Part shown: one piece after another, positions 33,341-46,014 of the stretch
Layout of the letters: every line of letters begins with the position of its first letter
How positions within the stretch are numbered: the first letter of the stretch is position 1
Translations under genes and position numbers: made by a program
Origin: Aedes albopictus
Taxonomy: Eukaryota > Arthropoda > Insecta > Diptera > Culicidae
Reading direction: 5' to 3'
Assembly: GCF_035046485.1 (NCBI RefSeq)
Contig: NC_085137.1
Coordinates: forward strand, 373,426,706 to 373,490,705
DNA: 64,000 nucleotides
Notes under the pieces: model-generated
The model's database searches: none
Seen by the model: only the letters and a program-made list of their open reading frames with translations
What the model was told of the DNA's origin: nothing

Positions 33341-34030
33341 AGGCCCGGATGTAAGGTGGGGGGGAAAAGGGGGCAAGTGCCCCGGGCCCCCCGATTAGAG
33401 GGCCCCCAACAATCCTGAAGCACTATATATTTTCTTCAACAAAACCATATGAAATGTACTTCAGTAGACGATTCTATTTTATACATGCCCTAGAGTAGTT
33501 ATAATTGAGTTCTTTAAGGATATTCAGATTATTTCATAATCTGAATTCTCGCTCGAAAAAACGCAAATTCATACTTGGAGAGGTATTATAGTATGTTATA
33601 AAAGTTTTTTTTTTAAATTTTGGCATACGCGAATTCCTATAAAACCCCTTGGAAGTTATTATTGATTTTAGTAGAAAAACTTTTTAGGACCTAATTTTTA
33701 TTTCGAAGAGTTCGATCGTTTAGTATCAGTCCGTATTATTAACGCTTTTACGCCGTAAATATGAAAGTTAGAATTTTGCGTCCTTGGTGGTAATTGTAGG
33801 AAAAATCCTACTCTACAAGCTTACCGAACATCAAATTGTGGTAATAAGTTTAAAATATATGCACTATCGGAATAAGATAAAATTTTCGCTGTTAACCTGA
33901 ATCTTGGCAGATGCGCAAAAATATTAAAATAAATGTTCGTAACATTTTTTCATTAATTTAAATAATTTGTCAAAATTTTGGAGAGTTGCATGGGAAAATT
34001 TATACATCAGAAGTACGTAATATTCGACCT
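33341..34030. other. Unassigned AT-rich sequence
   Basis: It begins with a G/C-rich join (GGGGGGAAAAGGGGG, then CCCCGGGCCCCCCG near 33357-33392), a common look of old element ends. No gene is seen. Confidence 0.45.
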
Positions 34031-34100
34031 GATTTTTTTTATGTCTTTATTTATGAGATTTTCAGCCCGAGGCTGGTTCATCTCAGGACCTGAATATTTT
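34031..34100 (-). mobile_element. 3' end fragment of a Feilai-like SINE
   Basis: The minus strand reads GTCCTGAGATGAACCAGCCTC then GGGCTGAAAATCTCATAAATAAAGA, matching in order the 3' body of the SINE at 54287-54470 (CCCGAGATGAACTGGCCCAG, GGGCTAAAAATCTCGTTAAT). The tRNA-like head is missing. Confidence 0.65.
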
Positions 34101-34884
34101 TAATACTTGACTTCATCGTAAGAAAATGAAAAAAAAAAAAAAAAAATGAAAAATGTATCATTCGAATGAAGAAAACAGTTGTGTTTTACTAAACCGCAAA
34201 AATCATTTAAAAAAACGAATAATACACAAAATTGAAAAGAAAACGAATGTATGGTTGACATATTCAAAATTTTGTTTCTGGGGGCACACATTATAGGGTT
34301 TGCTCCGCCTAAATCCGGCCTGAATCTGGCACTGTCTGCTGGAATCATTGAACATAAAGAAATTTATTGAAGAAGCCCTGATAGATTTTACGAAGCAATC
34401 GATGGAGGAATTCCTAAAAAAAAAACTCGGGATTACTTTGGAAATGGAAATTTTTGCGTTATTTCTGAATGGGGAACTTCTATAAATTACGATGAGGAAG
34501 GGTGTTCACAAAAGTGTGATAACCCATAAACAAATTTCAGAGGAAGTTTATTATAGAAAGTGTACCATGGAGGGGAGGAGGTTGAAAATGGGCATCTTTT
34601 GCGTGGCCTAATTTATGGAATTTCTAAGGTAATCAGAGAGCGATTTTAGGAGGTTCTCTATAGAAATTCTTTGGAAAATTTATGGAGGAGCTTAAGGCAT
34701 AAAACAAATCTGAAGGAAAATTCGGATTTTTTAAAGAAATCCCTGAAAAAATATCCGAATGAATTCTGAACTCTTGATTTTCTAAAAATAGAAACGCTGT
34801 TAGTATGATTGGAAACCATGGACAGTTTTCTAAAATAATCCCCGGGGAAATTTCTAAAATATTCCATGAAACATATTCTTAAGC
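34101..34884. other. Unassigned; weak 12-bp repeat and G-rich repeat relative
   Basis: There is a poly-A run near 34128-34147. At 34490-34620 a diverged relative of the G-rich repeat of 25740-25880 is seen. From 34620 the purine-rich 12-bp repeat is faintly visible. No gene. Confidence 0.45.
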
Positions 34885-37320
34885 AGGGACTCGTTCAGGA
34901 ATTCCTCCAGTTATTCCTCTCTCCTTGAGATACCTCAAGGAATTCCCCTAGAGTTTCCGCCAAAATACCTCCAAGAATTTCTCCTGGAAATTCTCCTGAA
35001 AGTGCCCCAGAAATCCTCAAGAGATTTTCTCTAGGGTTTCCTTTTGGTATTTCTACAAGCATGTCTCTAGGACTTTCTCCAGGCATTCCTTCAGAAATTC
35101 CCCTAGGAAATCCTCTAGAGAATACTCTAAGAACTCCTTCAGGAATTTCTTTAGGAATACCTCCAGGGATTCCTCCAGGGATTCTTCCAGGCACTCCTCC
35201 AGGATTTCATTCAGGGCCTCCTCCATGAATTCCATCAGGAATTTCTTCGGAAATTCCTACAGTAATTCCTTCAGAAATTACTACGTCAATTTCTCCAGGA
35301 AATCCTCCAGAGATTGTTTCAGAAATTCCCCCAGGAAATTCTCCTCAAATTTATCCAGGAATTATTCCAGGCATTCCGCCAGGATTTCATCCAGGCATTT
35401 CTTCAAGGAATTCCACCAAGAACTCCTCCAGAAATAACTCCAGGTATATCTTCAGGAATTCCTCCAGGAGTTTCTCCAGGGATTTCTTCAGAAATTATAT
35501 CGGAATATCTTCAGGAATTTCACCTGGAATTTTCCAGAGATTCCTCTGAAAGTTCTTCCTGGGTTTCCTCCAGGATTTTTTTTTTTAGGAATTTCTCTTC
35601 CAGGGGTTCTCTAGGGATTCCTCCAAGGATTCCTCCAGGATTCCCTTCCCCCTCCCCCAATGGATCCTCCTGTAATATCTGCAGAAATTCCTTCTTGAAT
35701 TCCTCCTGGAATTCCTCCTAGAATTCCTCCTGGAATTCCTCCTAGAATTCCTCCTGGAATTCCTCCTAGAATTCCTCCAGAAATTCCTATGGGAACTTTC
35801 CTAGGAATTTCTCTAGGATTTTTCTTAAAAAATTCTCCAGGGGTTCCTCCCAGAATTTATCTAGATATTCTTCCAGGAATTCATTCAGGGATTCCTCCAG
35901 AAATTCTTACAGAGATAGTTCACAGAATTTTCCCAAGAATAAGGATCGATCGGTGCAGTACTACTCCTGGGATTTCTCTAGGAAGTCATCTACGGATTGC
36001 TCCGGGAAGTCTTTCAGAGACCCCCCCTCCCCCAGAATTCCTCTAGAGATTTCACCAGAAATTTATCCAAGGATTGCTCCAGGCATTCGTCGAGGAATTT
36101 CTCCGGGAAATCCTCCAGTTATTTCTTCAGAAATTCCTCCAGGGATTTCTACAGAAATTCCTCTAGCGATTGTTCCAGGAGTTCCTCTAAGTATACTTTC
36201 AGAAATCTCTATAACAATTTTTCCAGGAATTCCGCCAGCAATTTATCCAGAAATTCCTCCAGGATTTCCTCCATAGATTCCTCCATGAATCCCTTCAGCA
36301 ATTTCTCCAAGAATTCCTCTAGAGATTCCTCCAGAAGCTCGTCCAGGAATTCCTCCAAGGATTCCTCCAGAAATTTGTCTGCGAATTCCTTCAGGCATTC
36401 CTCAAGAGATTTCATCGGAAATTTCTTCAGGAATTCCTCCTATAATTGCTCTAAGGATTTATCCAGGGATTCCTCGAGGTATGCTATCAGAAATTCCTCC
36501 AGGGATTCCTACAGGGTTAACTCCCGGGCCCCGGCATACCTCTTGGGATTTCTCCTGGAATTCCTCCAGGGATTGCTCCGGGAATTCTTTCAGGGATTGC
36601 TCGAGGAATTAGTGATTTCTGTAGTGATTCTTTCAGAAAATCCTCCTGGGATCTTTTCAAAAAATTATTCAGGGGTCAGAAACTACAGAAATCATTTCAT
36701 TATCTTTTCCTGGGATTAACCCAAAATATTTTCTAGGATTACCTGAAGATTTTTTGAATTACTTGAAGGATTCCTAGAGGAATTCCTCAAGCGATTTCTA
36801 CTGCAATTCTTTAAGATAATTTGAGAGGGATACAGGAGCGAGGAAATTCTCCAAGAAGTCATCCAGGAACTCTTTCACAATTATCTTCGAGAAATCTGTA
36901 AGGAGTTTATCGACAGATTCAATATATAAATAAATACTAAGTACTGATATGCTAGTAGCGCTTTCAGACATTTCTCCAGGAAATCCTTCAGGAATTCATC
37001 CAGGGTTTCCTCCCGAAATTTCTCTGGAAAATGCACTACGAATTCCTTTAGGAATTTCTTCTTAAATTCCTCCAGGCATTTCTATTTGAATACATTCCTG
37101 CGATTCATCCAAAAGAATATTTCCAAGAATTCATTGATTTGAGAATTCTCCGGAAATACCTTCAAAAAATTCTTCAAGAATTTCTCCAGGGATTCCCTTC
37201 AGAAGTTCTTACATTGACTCCTAGAAAGTTTTCTCCAGTGATAGTTTTAAGGTTTCTACGACAAAACATTCAAAAATTCTTCCAGGAATACGTCAATTGA
37301 CATTTCTATAAGAATATGTT
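34885..37320 (+). repeat. 12-bp repeat domain, GGAATTCCTCCA orientation, best preserved block
   Basis: Over 2.4 kb the sequence is made of GGAATTCCTCCA variants. The cleanest part is about 35695-35775, where GGAATTCCTCCT and AGAATTCCTCCT alternate to give a 24-bp higher-order unit. Long open frames on both strands (Pro/Gly/Ile-rich, Ser/Arg/Asn-rich or Glu/Leu-rich) follow from the 12-base period and are not genes. The orientation is opposite to 10.4-14.0 kb. Confidence 0.93.
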
Positions 37321-38829
37321 CTGAAATGAGTATATTCATTATGGGAGTATATTGAACTGTCTTTAGGGAAACTCCGGCAAGGATTTACTCACAACGATAA
37401 AACTGAAGCGCCACGCTGATTTGTGTAAAAAAAGGCGAGTTTTTATCAACGTCATGTGCAAAATACAGCAGCGTGACTGCTGAAGAGTGAAGCGCTGCTT
37501 TTAGAATATAATGCTATCGATAGAACGAGAAATGAAAACAGAACAATACATAGGCAGTCTAATGCCTGAAACTAGTGCCAGTCTTAGTAGGGTGGTGTAA
37601 ACCATCAATCAAGTTGCTCCCCCTATTTAACCGAAAAGCTGGCTTCGTTCTTGTCATCTTCATCTTTATGGCGTACCGTTGAAACTAGGATTACACCTGA
37701 ATCTCAGCTTAGAGTTCAATGACAACTTTTATAGATATTTTAACTTCCTCAATCACCATTCGAATTTGTGCTTTGTTTGATAGACGGGCAGATAATCGAT
37801 GCCCAAGAAAGCCAACGAAGTTTATAGTGACCGACTAGAAATCACATAGTTTTAATGAATACAATCGCATTCACGCTTCAGCTATATGGACCCAATCTTA
37901 TTATGGAACATCATTTTTCTCTAGGGGCTTAAAAACTTCTGCTGGAATTTCATTGTAAATTCTACCAGACTTTTTTTTTCTTACGATATTTGAATTCCAC
38001 AAGGAAGCACTTTACAATATTTCGCAGTAATTCTGCTAGAAAATTCAGTAATTCTTTGGGATACCCATCAAATTTATTACTTATATAATTTTGATTATAT
38101 AATATTTCTAAGCAAAACTTAAAGAGTAAATTAGGTACTTAAACCTTGTTAAGTGTGACAAGTTGAGAATAGCCTCCAATAATTATCAACTTAAATACAT
38201 ATTAAGGGCAAATAAATATCTATTATAGATCTATGTTTGCCATTCAAATAGTTGTTTTCACATTGTTCCTGATTTCCATATATAAAGTCAGGAAAAAAAA
38301 TATGGGAGGGGGGGGGTGCTGAGGGGGCCTGGCCCTCTAGCTACGACTGACTCCAACGATATTGTTTACAATTCACATCTCTGTTCCTTGATGTATTTGG
38401 AACAAGACATGCTCTCCTCCAAAATCTGAACCATAAAAAAAACTATGTTGGCTGGATAAATGATAAATAGAGTTACAATGTAGTAGTATAGTGATTGATT
38501 ACGATGTACATCAACGATTAGTACAAATCTTTTAACGCACCACCCATTCTAGACCGACGACTATTTTTGAGCTATTTTTTTGCTTGTGGCCAATGCAATA
38601 TCGTTCGTTTTTTTCTAACTTATTTTTCACATAAAATGCTTTTGAGTTTAGTTTTTTTTACACCCTATTGAAACTGTGGTGCAGAGCCTGCCCACAATTA
38701 GCTTAATTAGGTCTCTCAGTTAAACTACCAGCGACCATGCGCCCCCTTTTTTATGTATTTTATTTTAACATGGAAACCTCATAACAAATATCGTGTTTGA
38801 GGCAACTTCAAGTTAAAATGGAAATCACT
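37321..38829. other. Unassigned AT-rich sequence
   Basis: A faint 12-bp repeat patch is seen at 37940-38060 and a G9 run with GGGGGCCTGGCCCTCTAG near 38304-38345, like an old element end. No coding frame is convincing. Confidence 0.45.
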
Positions 38830-40411
38830 TTTATAATTGGTTCTTATAGGATGGGAAAACCCAAACCAGCTACGACCCATCCGGCTCTGTCTGATGCCGG
38901 CCATGCCAAGCCAACAGCGAGAGATCTGGTGGGCCCGTCGCGTTCTGGCCCCCGACAACGATGATGGCCGACGACAACGACCGAAAGTGAAAACTCCGAG
39001 ACACGAGAGTACATTAGTCGGGACGATTTTTGCCATCGCCAGGGTACTTTCGAGTGAGTAACATTGTCTCCGTTGCAGTGCGTAGGCGGTTGTCGTAACG
39101 TAACCACCACGTGCTACGCTGTTTGTGCTCCGTGTTTCTGCAGTTTATTACAGTTGGTACCTAGAACCCAGCAAATTGCTTGGCACTGCTTTTCACTGTT
39201 GCTCTGTGTGTTGTGTGTAGGGGTTTTGTGGTAGTGTTTTGCGTGTTAGATCTATTGATCCTGAATTAAACATGGGAAAATGTTTCAGCGTATCCGAACG
39301 TAGCCGGAAATTGCTTGCTTTTAACGGCCAACATCACATTCCATGAATTCATCTTATAAGTGTCAATCTAAAAAGCTTAGCTCGTTCGTTTCGAATAGTG
39401 CTGACGGTGCTGAGCGTGAGCAGCAGTCTCCTGCACATCTGGGATCTCTTTACTACGCGGGAGGATAGCTGATCGGCGCGCCTGCCATCCCATCCCGGTG
39501 CGGTGTGTTTGTGTGTAAAGCTATGCAATGCTGCAGAACTCCAACTTGGCTGGGAGGCAGAACTCGGCTAGCTAGCTGCCGACTGTCCACCCGCTAGTCA
39601 GTGTGCTACCATCATTCCATCGTGAAGCTTTATGTTTGTCGAGCTTGCTCTCCTGCCTGTCCGTATTGCAAACATGGTATGGTTTGGTTCATCACCATAA
39701 TCATCACCGCCATCATCATCATCAACATCATCATCGCCATCATCGTTATCGTTTGTGTGCATTGTGTTTCTGGCTCCGGGGCTCTCCGGGGTCTCGATAA
39801 CAGTGACTATTATCAGTGCTCGATGTGTTGTAGTATTTTGGCCCAGCAGGAAAAACCAGTGAAATGACACGAGGACGGCGGTGGTAAAACTTTTCGTCCT
39901 GGTCGTTCTGCCCGCACTCTATACGGCAAAGGTTTCTCATCATTATTTTGCGCTGTTTTATCCTTTTTTACGCTTCAGTGGCTATAATCGATAGCACAAA
40001 AAGTAACGCGAGGCTGTTGCAGAATTCCTGGGCAAACACAACCAGCGTGCAGTTTTGTGGTGGTGATTGAATTTTCCCACATCTAGTGTTTTGGAAAAGT
40101 GCGTGTTTCTTTGAAATGATGTAGCGAAGCCAAAGTTAGAATATTAGTTTACCACAGTGGCGCCATCGAGGAAGAGTGAATTGATCGAGTAATAAAAAGT
40201 GCGAAATTAGTCCAGGACATACAAGTGTTTGTGTTTTTGTATTACCGACGCAAATAAAACCGCAAAAAAATTGCCACACGGAAATGTCAATGAAGCAGCA
40301 AAAACGACGCCGTGAACATTGAAGAGAGTTTTTTTACGCAGACAGCTGAGGAAGGAGAAAAAATTGGTCCTGAACTGTTTCGAAAATTAGACGATTGGGA
40401 CGGCTTATAAG
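38830..40411 (+). other. Candidate host non-coding first exon(s) and promoter
   Basis: This 1.6 kb is richer in GC, lacks every repeat family of the window, and reads like arthropod 5' leader sequence with many GTG/AAGTG and AAA-rich words. It ends in a consensus donor, AAG/GTAAGAG, at 40411/40412. An initiator-like TCAGTG occurs at 39598-39603 and another at 39975. No long open frame is present, so if it is an exon it is untranslated. The gene it would belong to lies beyond, or in introns of, this window and cannot be named. Transcript data would decide. Confidence 0.4.
39689..39750 (+). repeat. Imperfect (ATC)n microsatellite
   Basis: About 60 bases of ATC/CAT triplets with some ACC and GCC interruptions inside the repeat-poor segment. 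Confidence 0.9.
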
Positions 40412-40944
40412 GTAAGAGAATGCTTGAATATACCATATTTTTATTGTATCGTAGCTATTTCAGCTGAGAGAATCGACGAAAACTCACGAAATATCTTGTC
40501 TCTTATAATATTCTGTAAACTTTTTGTGGTAGTTTATGTTACTAAACTATGTATGTCATTTATTGGATGGTTTTAATTGGTTTTTCTCGGTGATGTTGAA
40601 TGTCGATTATACATTTTAAAGCAAAGCAGAGCAAAGATAACCGTACACATCGTAGTTGATACTTCGAGATTGACCAGAACAATCGAAGTTACACATACAA
40701 TGAATGGTGCTGGTGCTGGTTGGAAATAGATAACCATTCCCAATGCGCATAATTTGAGAATTAAATATTTGAAAAGTCAATAACAGCGCCGGCCACATCC
40801 TTACGATCATTGGGTTAGGGAAGGAAAGTTAGTTCGACAACCAGTGCTACAAGCAACCGTGGATATCTCCTCACGGGAAGGTCCTATGTCACGGGAAGGA
40901 GTGTTTGTTAGTAGGGAGAATTAGGGTGTGAATCTAGGAGTCAG
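40412..40944 (+). other. Candidate start of a host intron; no gene
   Basis: It starts with GTAAGAG. A block near 40750-40860 (TCAATAACAGCGCCGGCCAC, GGAAGGAAAGTTAGT) has a relative at about 47300-47360, so part of this is dispersed repeat. Confidence 0.4.
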
Positions 40945-42841
40945 CTATGGTAGATAATATGTTCCACGCACATGTTCGTGTGCGCGGAGAATGCTACCGG
41001 CAATTACCGCCCAACTGGCGCTATTAAACGTGTTCCTTACATTTAGAGTCACTACTGTACAGTACAGTGACAAATCCCCGGTGATACGGGACACCGTGTT
41101 ATTTTCGCTATCTTCCGTCTCTTTCATCATCATTACCCTCGAAACTTTGACGATGCAAACCTCAAGTTTCAATGGACTGATCTAACTGAAAACCTAATGG
41201 ATTGTTCATCACTTGTAAGCATACAAACGATCAAATTTTCAGCCCATTTCATGCAGTAGAACTCGAGATTTGCATCTTCGAAGTTTGAGAGCAATGATGG
41301 ATGATTCTGATGAAGCCCCGTAAAGCCTTATGCTAGAGTGCTTTCTCGGCGGTTTTTGTAAGCGACAGGCTATCGTCTAGGGTGGGTCGACCTCCCCTTC
41401 CGGAAGCCGTACTGGTACTCGAGAGACCCTCGGTGTGCCTCAACATTCTGTCGAGGATGATCTTTTTGAGTACCTTTCCCGCCGTGTGATCAAGCATATT
41501 GGTTAAATGCCGACGGATCTTCGTTTGGTTTCCCTGACTTTGGCAACGGTACCAGGTTCTGCCTCTTTAAACCTCTGAGAAAACACCGGCGTCCAGGCAT
41601 TTCTGCTTCGCAGATCTGAATATCCCGGGAGCCTCTGCAATAGCTACATTTAAGGCCAGGTTAGGAACTCTGTCCTTTTTGTTTGCCCTTATTTCGGTCT
41701 TCAGCGCAACTTTGGCAGCGGTGTACACCACCCGTCGTTCATTTTACTCTTCCTCACTCCATGTTCGCTGGATCCACAACCTAGTCCATAGACAGGCGTG
41801 GCGCATATCTGCAATCGCTTGAATCTATTAGTATCCCTGTGGTCTCCCATTTCTATAGTGAACTTTCCAAGGCATGGAAGCATCGCACGCACGCAAGAGC
41901 ACGGCTACCAGATCGCCCACACTGAGTAGGTTTTGCTCACGGCGGAACGCCTCCCTAAAAACCTCGTCGTTGAAGTATGATGTCTTCCACCTACGAGGGC
42001 GCTTGGCCTTGGCTTAGCCGCCTCTTGCTCTATCCGCTGCCTGATGTTGTTGTTGTCGATTCTGAAGCGAACCGCCAGGTGATCGTTGTGAGTGTAGCCA
42101 TCGTCTACTCTTTAGTTCGAAATACTTGTTAGGCCAGCAGGACAACCAAAGGTAACGTCGATAATCGACTCCGTTCGGACTAAAAATGCTCTTGGTACCG
42201 ACATAAGCTAGATCAACATCTAGCATGGCCAGTGTCTCTAGCATTGCCGTTGCCGGCGAGTACTCGATATGGGTCCGCTATGATGGCAACATCCATCCCC
42301 CTTCTCAGACAAAACAGTTGTTGTGCTGCGTCACAGTCAGTGGTTCAGATTCAGCTGCGTTACCTGCACAGTGATTTGTCAGCACCCATTGGCTCTTATG
42401 ATGATTGGGCACCTTAGACGGATTTCCCGGAATAAATTAAACACGTGGACTCGTGCAGCCTTGTGATTTATGGCATTGGCCGCCGCATCGCTTACACAGT
42501 TTGTTCCTGTCATGGCCTTTACAGTCCTATAGCTTGTGTCCTGGTTCCAGACACCTGAAGCAAACCTCCGGTGGCTTGTGTAAGATCAGTTAGCACACTG
42601 ACCAGCCCATTTTAAGCTTGCGTACTCTACCGGGCTTATTAGCGTCCGCTACATGTAGCTTTGCTAAGGCTACCTTGTCCCTACCGGGCCGTTCCATAGC
42701 CGAACGTCTGCGGAGGCCACCTGCATCTCGCACTGTTATTACAAATCTTAATATACGCCGTAGATTACTTCCTGTTTCATTGCGAAAGTCTACGGATAGA
42801 ACCGGAGTAGGTATCACAAAATTAGGATGAATACTGGCCAC
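40945..42841 (-). pseudogene. Strongly decayed second R1-type element
   Basis: Fragments in R1 order on the minus strand: ORF1 pieces at 42590-42841 (NKPGRVRKLKMGWSVC) and zinc knuckles near 42450-42570; endonuclease pieces at 42014-42400 (MLETLAMLDVDLAYVG); RT pieces near 41390-41640; and VVTLNVRNTFNSASWAVIAG at 40945-41172, the first catalytic Asp here replaced by Asn. Many stops and deletions. It is far older than the copy at 21-25.6 kb. Confidence 0.8.
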
Positions 42842-43840
42842 TTTAGAGCCCGTAGATCATTTCAGGGCTATTGAAAGGACCTTGAATATCTGTAAAATTT
42901 CTGAAAGTCACTCAGGTGCATTCTGAAGTTCAAAGTGGATGCTTATGACAAATAATCTAAACCTATCGTGCCTTGAACCCTAAACCCTTAAACCCCAAAA
43001 AATTCTACGCTAGTTTTTTTACTTCTCAACCTTCTTGCCTCGACGTAATATACAATAATACATGGAAGGAACTAAGCACTTTTCTGATGAAATCATTGCA
43101 ATTTCAACTAATGGGTCCTTGCTAAAAGGTCGGTTATGCTATCTTTAGCCTTCCTGACCCAGAAGTCAACTGGAATAAAACTGTCCTCGAGGCTCCATTT
43201 CTTTGGGTTCTTATGATAATTGAAACTACAACGGAAAATGAAATGAATTATAAAATTTCTTTGAAAAACGTTGATTTTTACTCCTTTGCCAGCGGTTTTT
43301 GTTAGTAACCTCACCATGGTTTAATCTGTAAAATCTCAAAGTTTTCTTTTCAGACAAAACATTGTTTAGTTTCATTGTCAGTTTTTGCTTTTATATTTTA
43401 CATAATATCCGATCCGATGATTAGAAATTTTGTTATCAAAATTTCTTAGGCGAACTTTTTATAAGAAGTTGCTGTCAATCTGTTTCACCCAACTGATTAA
43501 AGTTACCCAACGGTACAGGTTATAAATTCGAATACAAAGCATTACAGAATCATTCCGTAACTTTCGCCATCAGCAAACGGTTTCCGGTAAGTTTAGCGAA
43601 GCCATCAACAGATCGACAGCACGTTGGGCAACGCGTTACGGCATCGTCAGTCTCCTTCCAGTTCACCTCCACGGCTATTTGCGTTTTACATCTAACTATA
43701 TTCTCGTAATTTTATTTCCCGCTGTGTTTATTGTTAGATTTCAATGGCCATTGACGACGACAGTAGGATAATGATGGGCAAAAATAAACCTGGAGTCAAA
43801 TTGGCGACTGGAACCATTAATAGATTATTTCTGACGTATT
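42842..43840. other. Unassigned sequence
   Basis: No gene or repeat is recognised. A CCCTAAACCCTTAAACCCC stretch near 42978-42997 is a short simple repeat. Confidence 0.45.
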
Positions 43841-44000
43841 CTGAAAGACCATGCTGAGTCTGTCTGGGTTTGATTTCTAGTACGAGCGAAGAACAAGTCT
43901 GCCACACGATATACAAAATCGGTGAATTAAGCTTTCTCTTACTAACAGTGTAGCAGTGGTCAAGAACACGGAAACATGAAGCTGAGAATTAACCCCTGTC
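43841..44000 (+). mobile_element. Old tRNA-derived SINE copy
   Basis: CCATGCTGAG, a B-box-like GGGTTTGATTTC, CTGCCACACGATATAC and, further on, AAGCTGAGAA occur in the order known for a common Aedes tRNA-derived SINE. Strongly diverged; ends are approximate. Confidence 0.5.
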
Positions 44001-44842
44001 TCAATAATGACTCTATTCCAAGAAAAAATAGTATGCTCAGTGCGGCTTTTCCACAAGACATCAACATATTTCTCGCTATTGGACTAGTAAGTGTTTCCTG
44101 GGATGGGACTGCTACAGGATGAGGTCGGCATCATTTATCAACTTTGGACCTAATTTATATCTTGTTGGGCTGCTAATTGCTCGTAGAAGTTTCTACCAAT
44201 GAGTCCTAGCTAGGATACCCTGTTGCGCGCGTTACATTTGCCTTCCAAAAGTTTTGAATAGCACACCACCATGGTTTTTTTTATCGCACAAAATAGGTCG
44301 ACTCTCCTCAAGTATCTGAAGCAGTGCAGTGCATTGCGTAGCAAATGTTTGCAACCGAACATCACACAAGCGTTACTGTGTTGTAGAGCCAGTGTGTTGT
44401 GCGAACCAGCAACATGGCACAAGTTTCGCAATTAATAATTTACTACGGTTGGCAGCGAAAGTTTTTAATCTTCTTTTGCAGCAGCCGAATCTGTTTCCTT
44501 TGCAGAGAGATACTGTTCGCTGCATCGGTGAACTACAGTTTCCTAAGAGGTCTGTAAGCTTCAATTCAGGGATTCACGTGGCTTGGCTTGTTCGTCAAGT
44601 TCGTAAAATAAAAAATCGTTTTTTTATGTCTTGAATCAAACATCTTTATCGATCAAAATCGATGGAAAAGATGGAGCATTAGTTGTGGAAGACGTTGTAT
44701 TATTTTTTTGTCAACCAAGCGAAATTATTCTCATTCGAACTTGTTTCATTTACAATTTTTGTTCTACATCACATTAACGCAATCAACTAATTATACCGGA
44801 ATATTTCACACGTTCATATACCAACCAGATATGTGGCGAAGG
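44001..44842. other. Unassigned sequence
   Basis: Open frames around 44210-44634 on both strands show no motif. Confidence 0.45.
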
Positions 44843-45050
44843 GCCGATATAGCCACAGATGTAACGGCTTGTTTATATCTAGCATTATCATGCTGGGGAT
44901 GACGGATTCGATTTTCGTTCGGCCCAGGAACGTTTCGTAAAGGATTGGTTGATTGTTTCATTCGTAAAGGAAATTTCTTTGATTTTCTTTGATTTGGAAA
45001 CTGTGAAGCAGGATTGTCCCAGTAGGGACGTTACGACAAAAAGAAGATCT
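44843..45050 (+). mobile_element. tRNA-derived SINE, diverged
   Basis: GGGCCGATATAGCC (A-box region), ATCATGCTGGGGATGACGGA, TTCGATTTTCG (B-box region), CAGGAACGTTTCGTAAAGGA and AAGCAGGATTGTCCCAGTAG with GGACGTTACG follow the order of the abundant Aedes SINE I recall. Both Pol III boxes carry changes. Same family as 43841-44000. Confidence 0.65.
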
Positions 45051-45099
45051 GTAGCGAACACCAACTTTGTTGAGATGTGGTCAGGCATTCTTGGAACAT

Positions 45100-46003
45100 G
45101 CCAAGCCATTGACTGGATCTCATGAGAGTCGTTTACCAGATGTTGAGCCCAGATAGTCGCCTAACATCTTCTAGGGCGATGTTGAGAAGCAAGCATGAGA
45201 GTTCGTCACCTTGTCGCAGTTCTCCATTTTTGTTTATTGATCAGTCTGGAAAGGAAAATTCTCGTCCATGATTTTCTATAGCTCCAGACCGGTCGATACT
45301 ATCGCAAGCCGCTTTGATGTCGTTGGGACCTGGTATTCCGCTAGAAATGGATTTGTCGAGCGATAAATATTTGGGTCATTGTAGGACCGGCCGTCGATGA
45401 AACCAGTTTGGTAACTTCCCATGAACTCATTCGTTTTAGGTGACGTGTGGCGAAACCTTGCGGTATATTTTGAATTTCCAAAAGAATTTAACGTATAAAT
45501 CTCAAAAGTGCTTGGCCATGTGCAGCATAGTTGTCCCATGTTAATAGGGATTACCATAAAACATGGGACATCTATGCTGCAAACAGCAGTGCTTTTTCCG
45601 AAAAAGTGGGTCTGCGCATCCTGTTCTGGTTATGGTTATCTACGCACAATTTTTCCATGGAATTAGGGATTCCCATGATTCCCAGATTTCGTTCAGCGTA
45701 TCTGATAGGGATAGGACTCTTGGCAACGTCGTTGATGGCTGCTTTTACTGTATTTACTCCAGCTGCTGCAGCAGTCTTGGAACTCACCCCCGTCCGGAAA
45801 CGCTGCCTCGAGATTTTATGCGAGCGCAAAGACGATATTCGGTTGTTCCAGTCGTCGGTGTCGTACATTGTTGGTGATGGAGAGCTTTGAGTAGTGACTG
45901 TGACTGTGACAGTCGACGTTAGCGCCGCGATAGGCCCTGACGTTGATAATATTGAAAAAGTGCCGTCCATCAATTAGAACGTAGTCGATTTGTAATTTCA
46001 TCT
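45100..46003 (-). pseudogene. Decayed RTE-like non-LTR retrotransposon fragment
   Basis: On the minus strand an endonuclease tail (QIDYVLIDGRHFFNIINVRAY at about 45870-46000) is followed by a linker and then RT motifs: GSYQTGFIDGRS (near 45400), KAACDSIDR (near 45310) and LRQGDELSCLLLNIALE (near 45180-45230). These fit RTE-type proteins (the family often mislabelled craniofacial development protein 2-like). Frames are broken and the catalytic YxDD region is not seen. Confidence 0.7.
45522..45582. repeat. 61-nt hairpin with 22-bp arms
   Basis: TGCAGCATAGTTGTCCCATGTT at 45522-45543 pairs with 45561-45582 with one mismatch around a 17-nt loop. Size is like a miRNA precursor, but it lies inside a decayed retroelement and may be the remnant of a small MITE. 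Confidence 0.75.
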
Positions 46004-46014
46004 GCAGAAGTGGA

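Noticed and set aside
34895..36719. Long frames on both strands (Pro/Gly/Ile-, Ser/Arg- or Glu/Leu-rich), up to 240 codons
   Set aside because: Same 12-bp repeat artefact; several frames on both strands are open at once.
39601..39870. Asp-rich or His/Ile-rich frames
   Set aside because: Translations of the ATC microsatellite.
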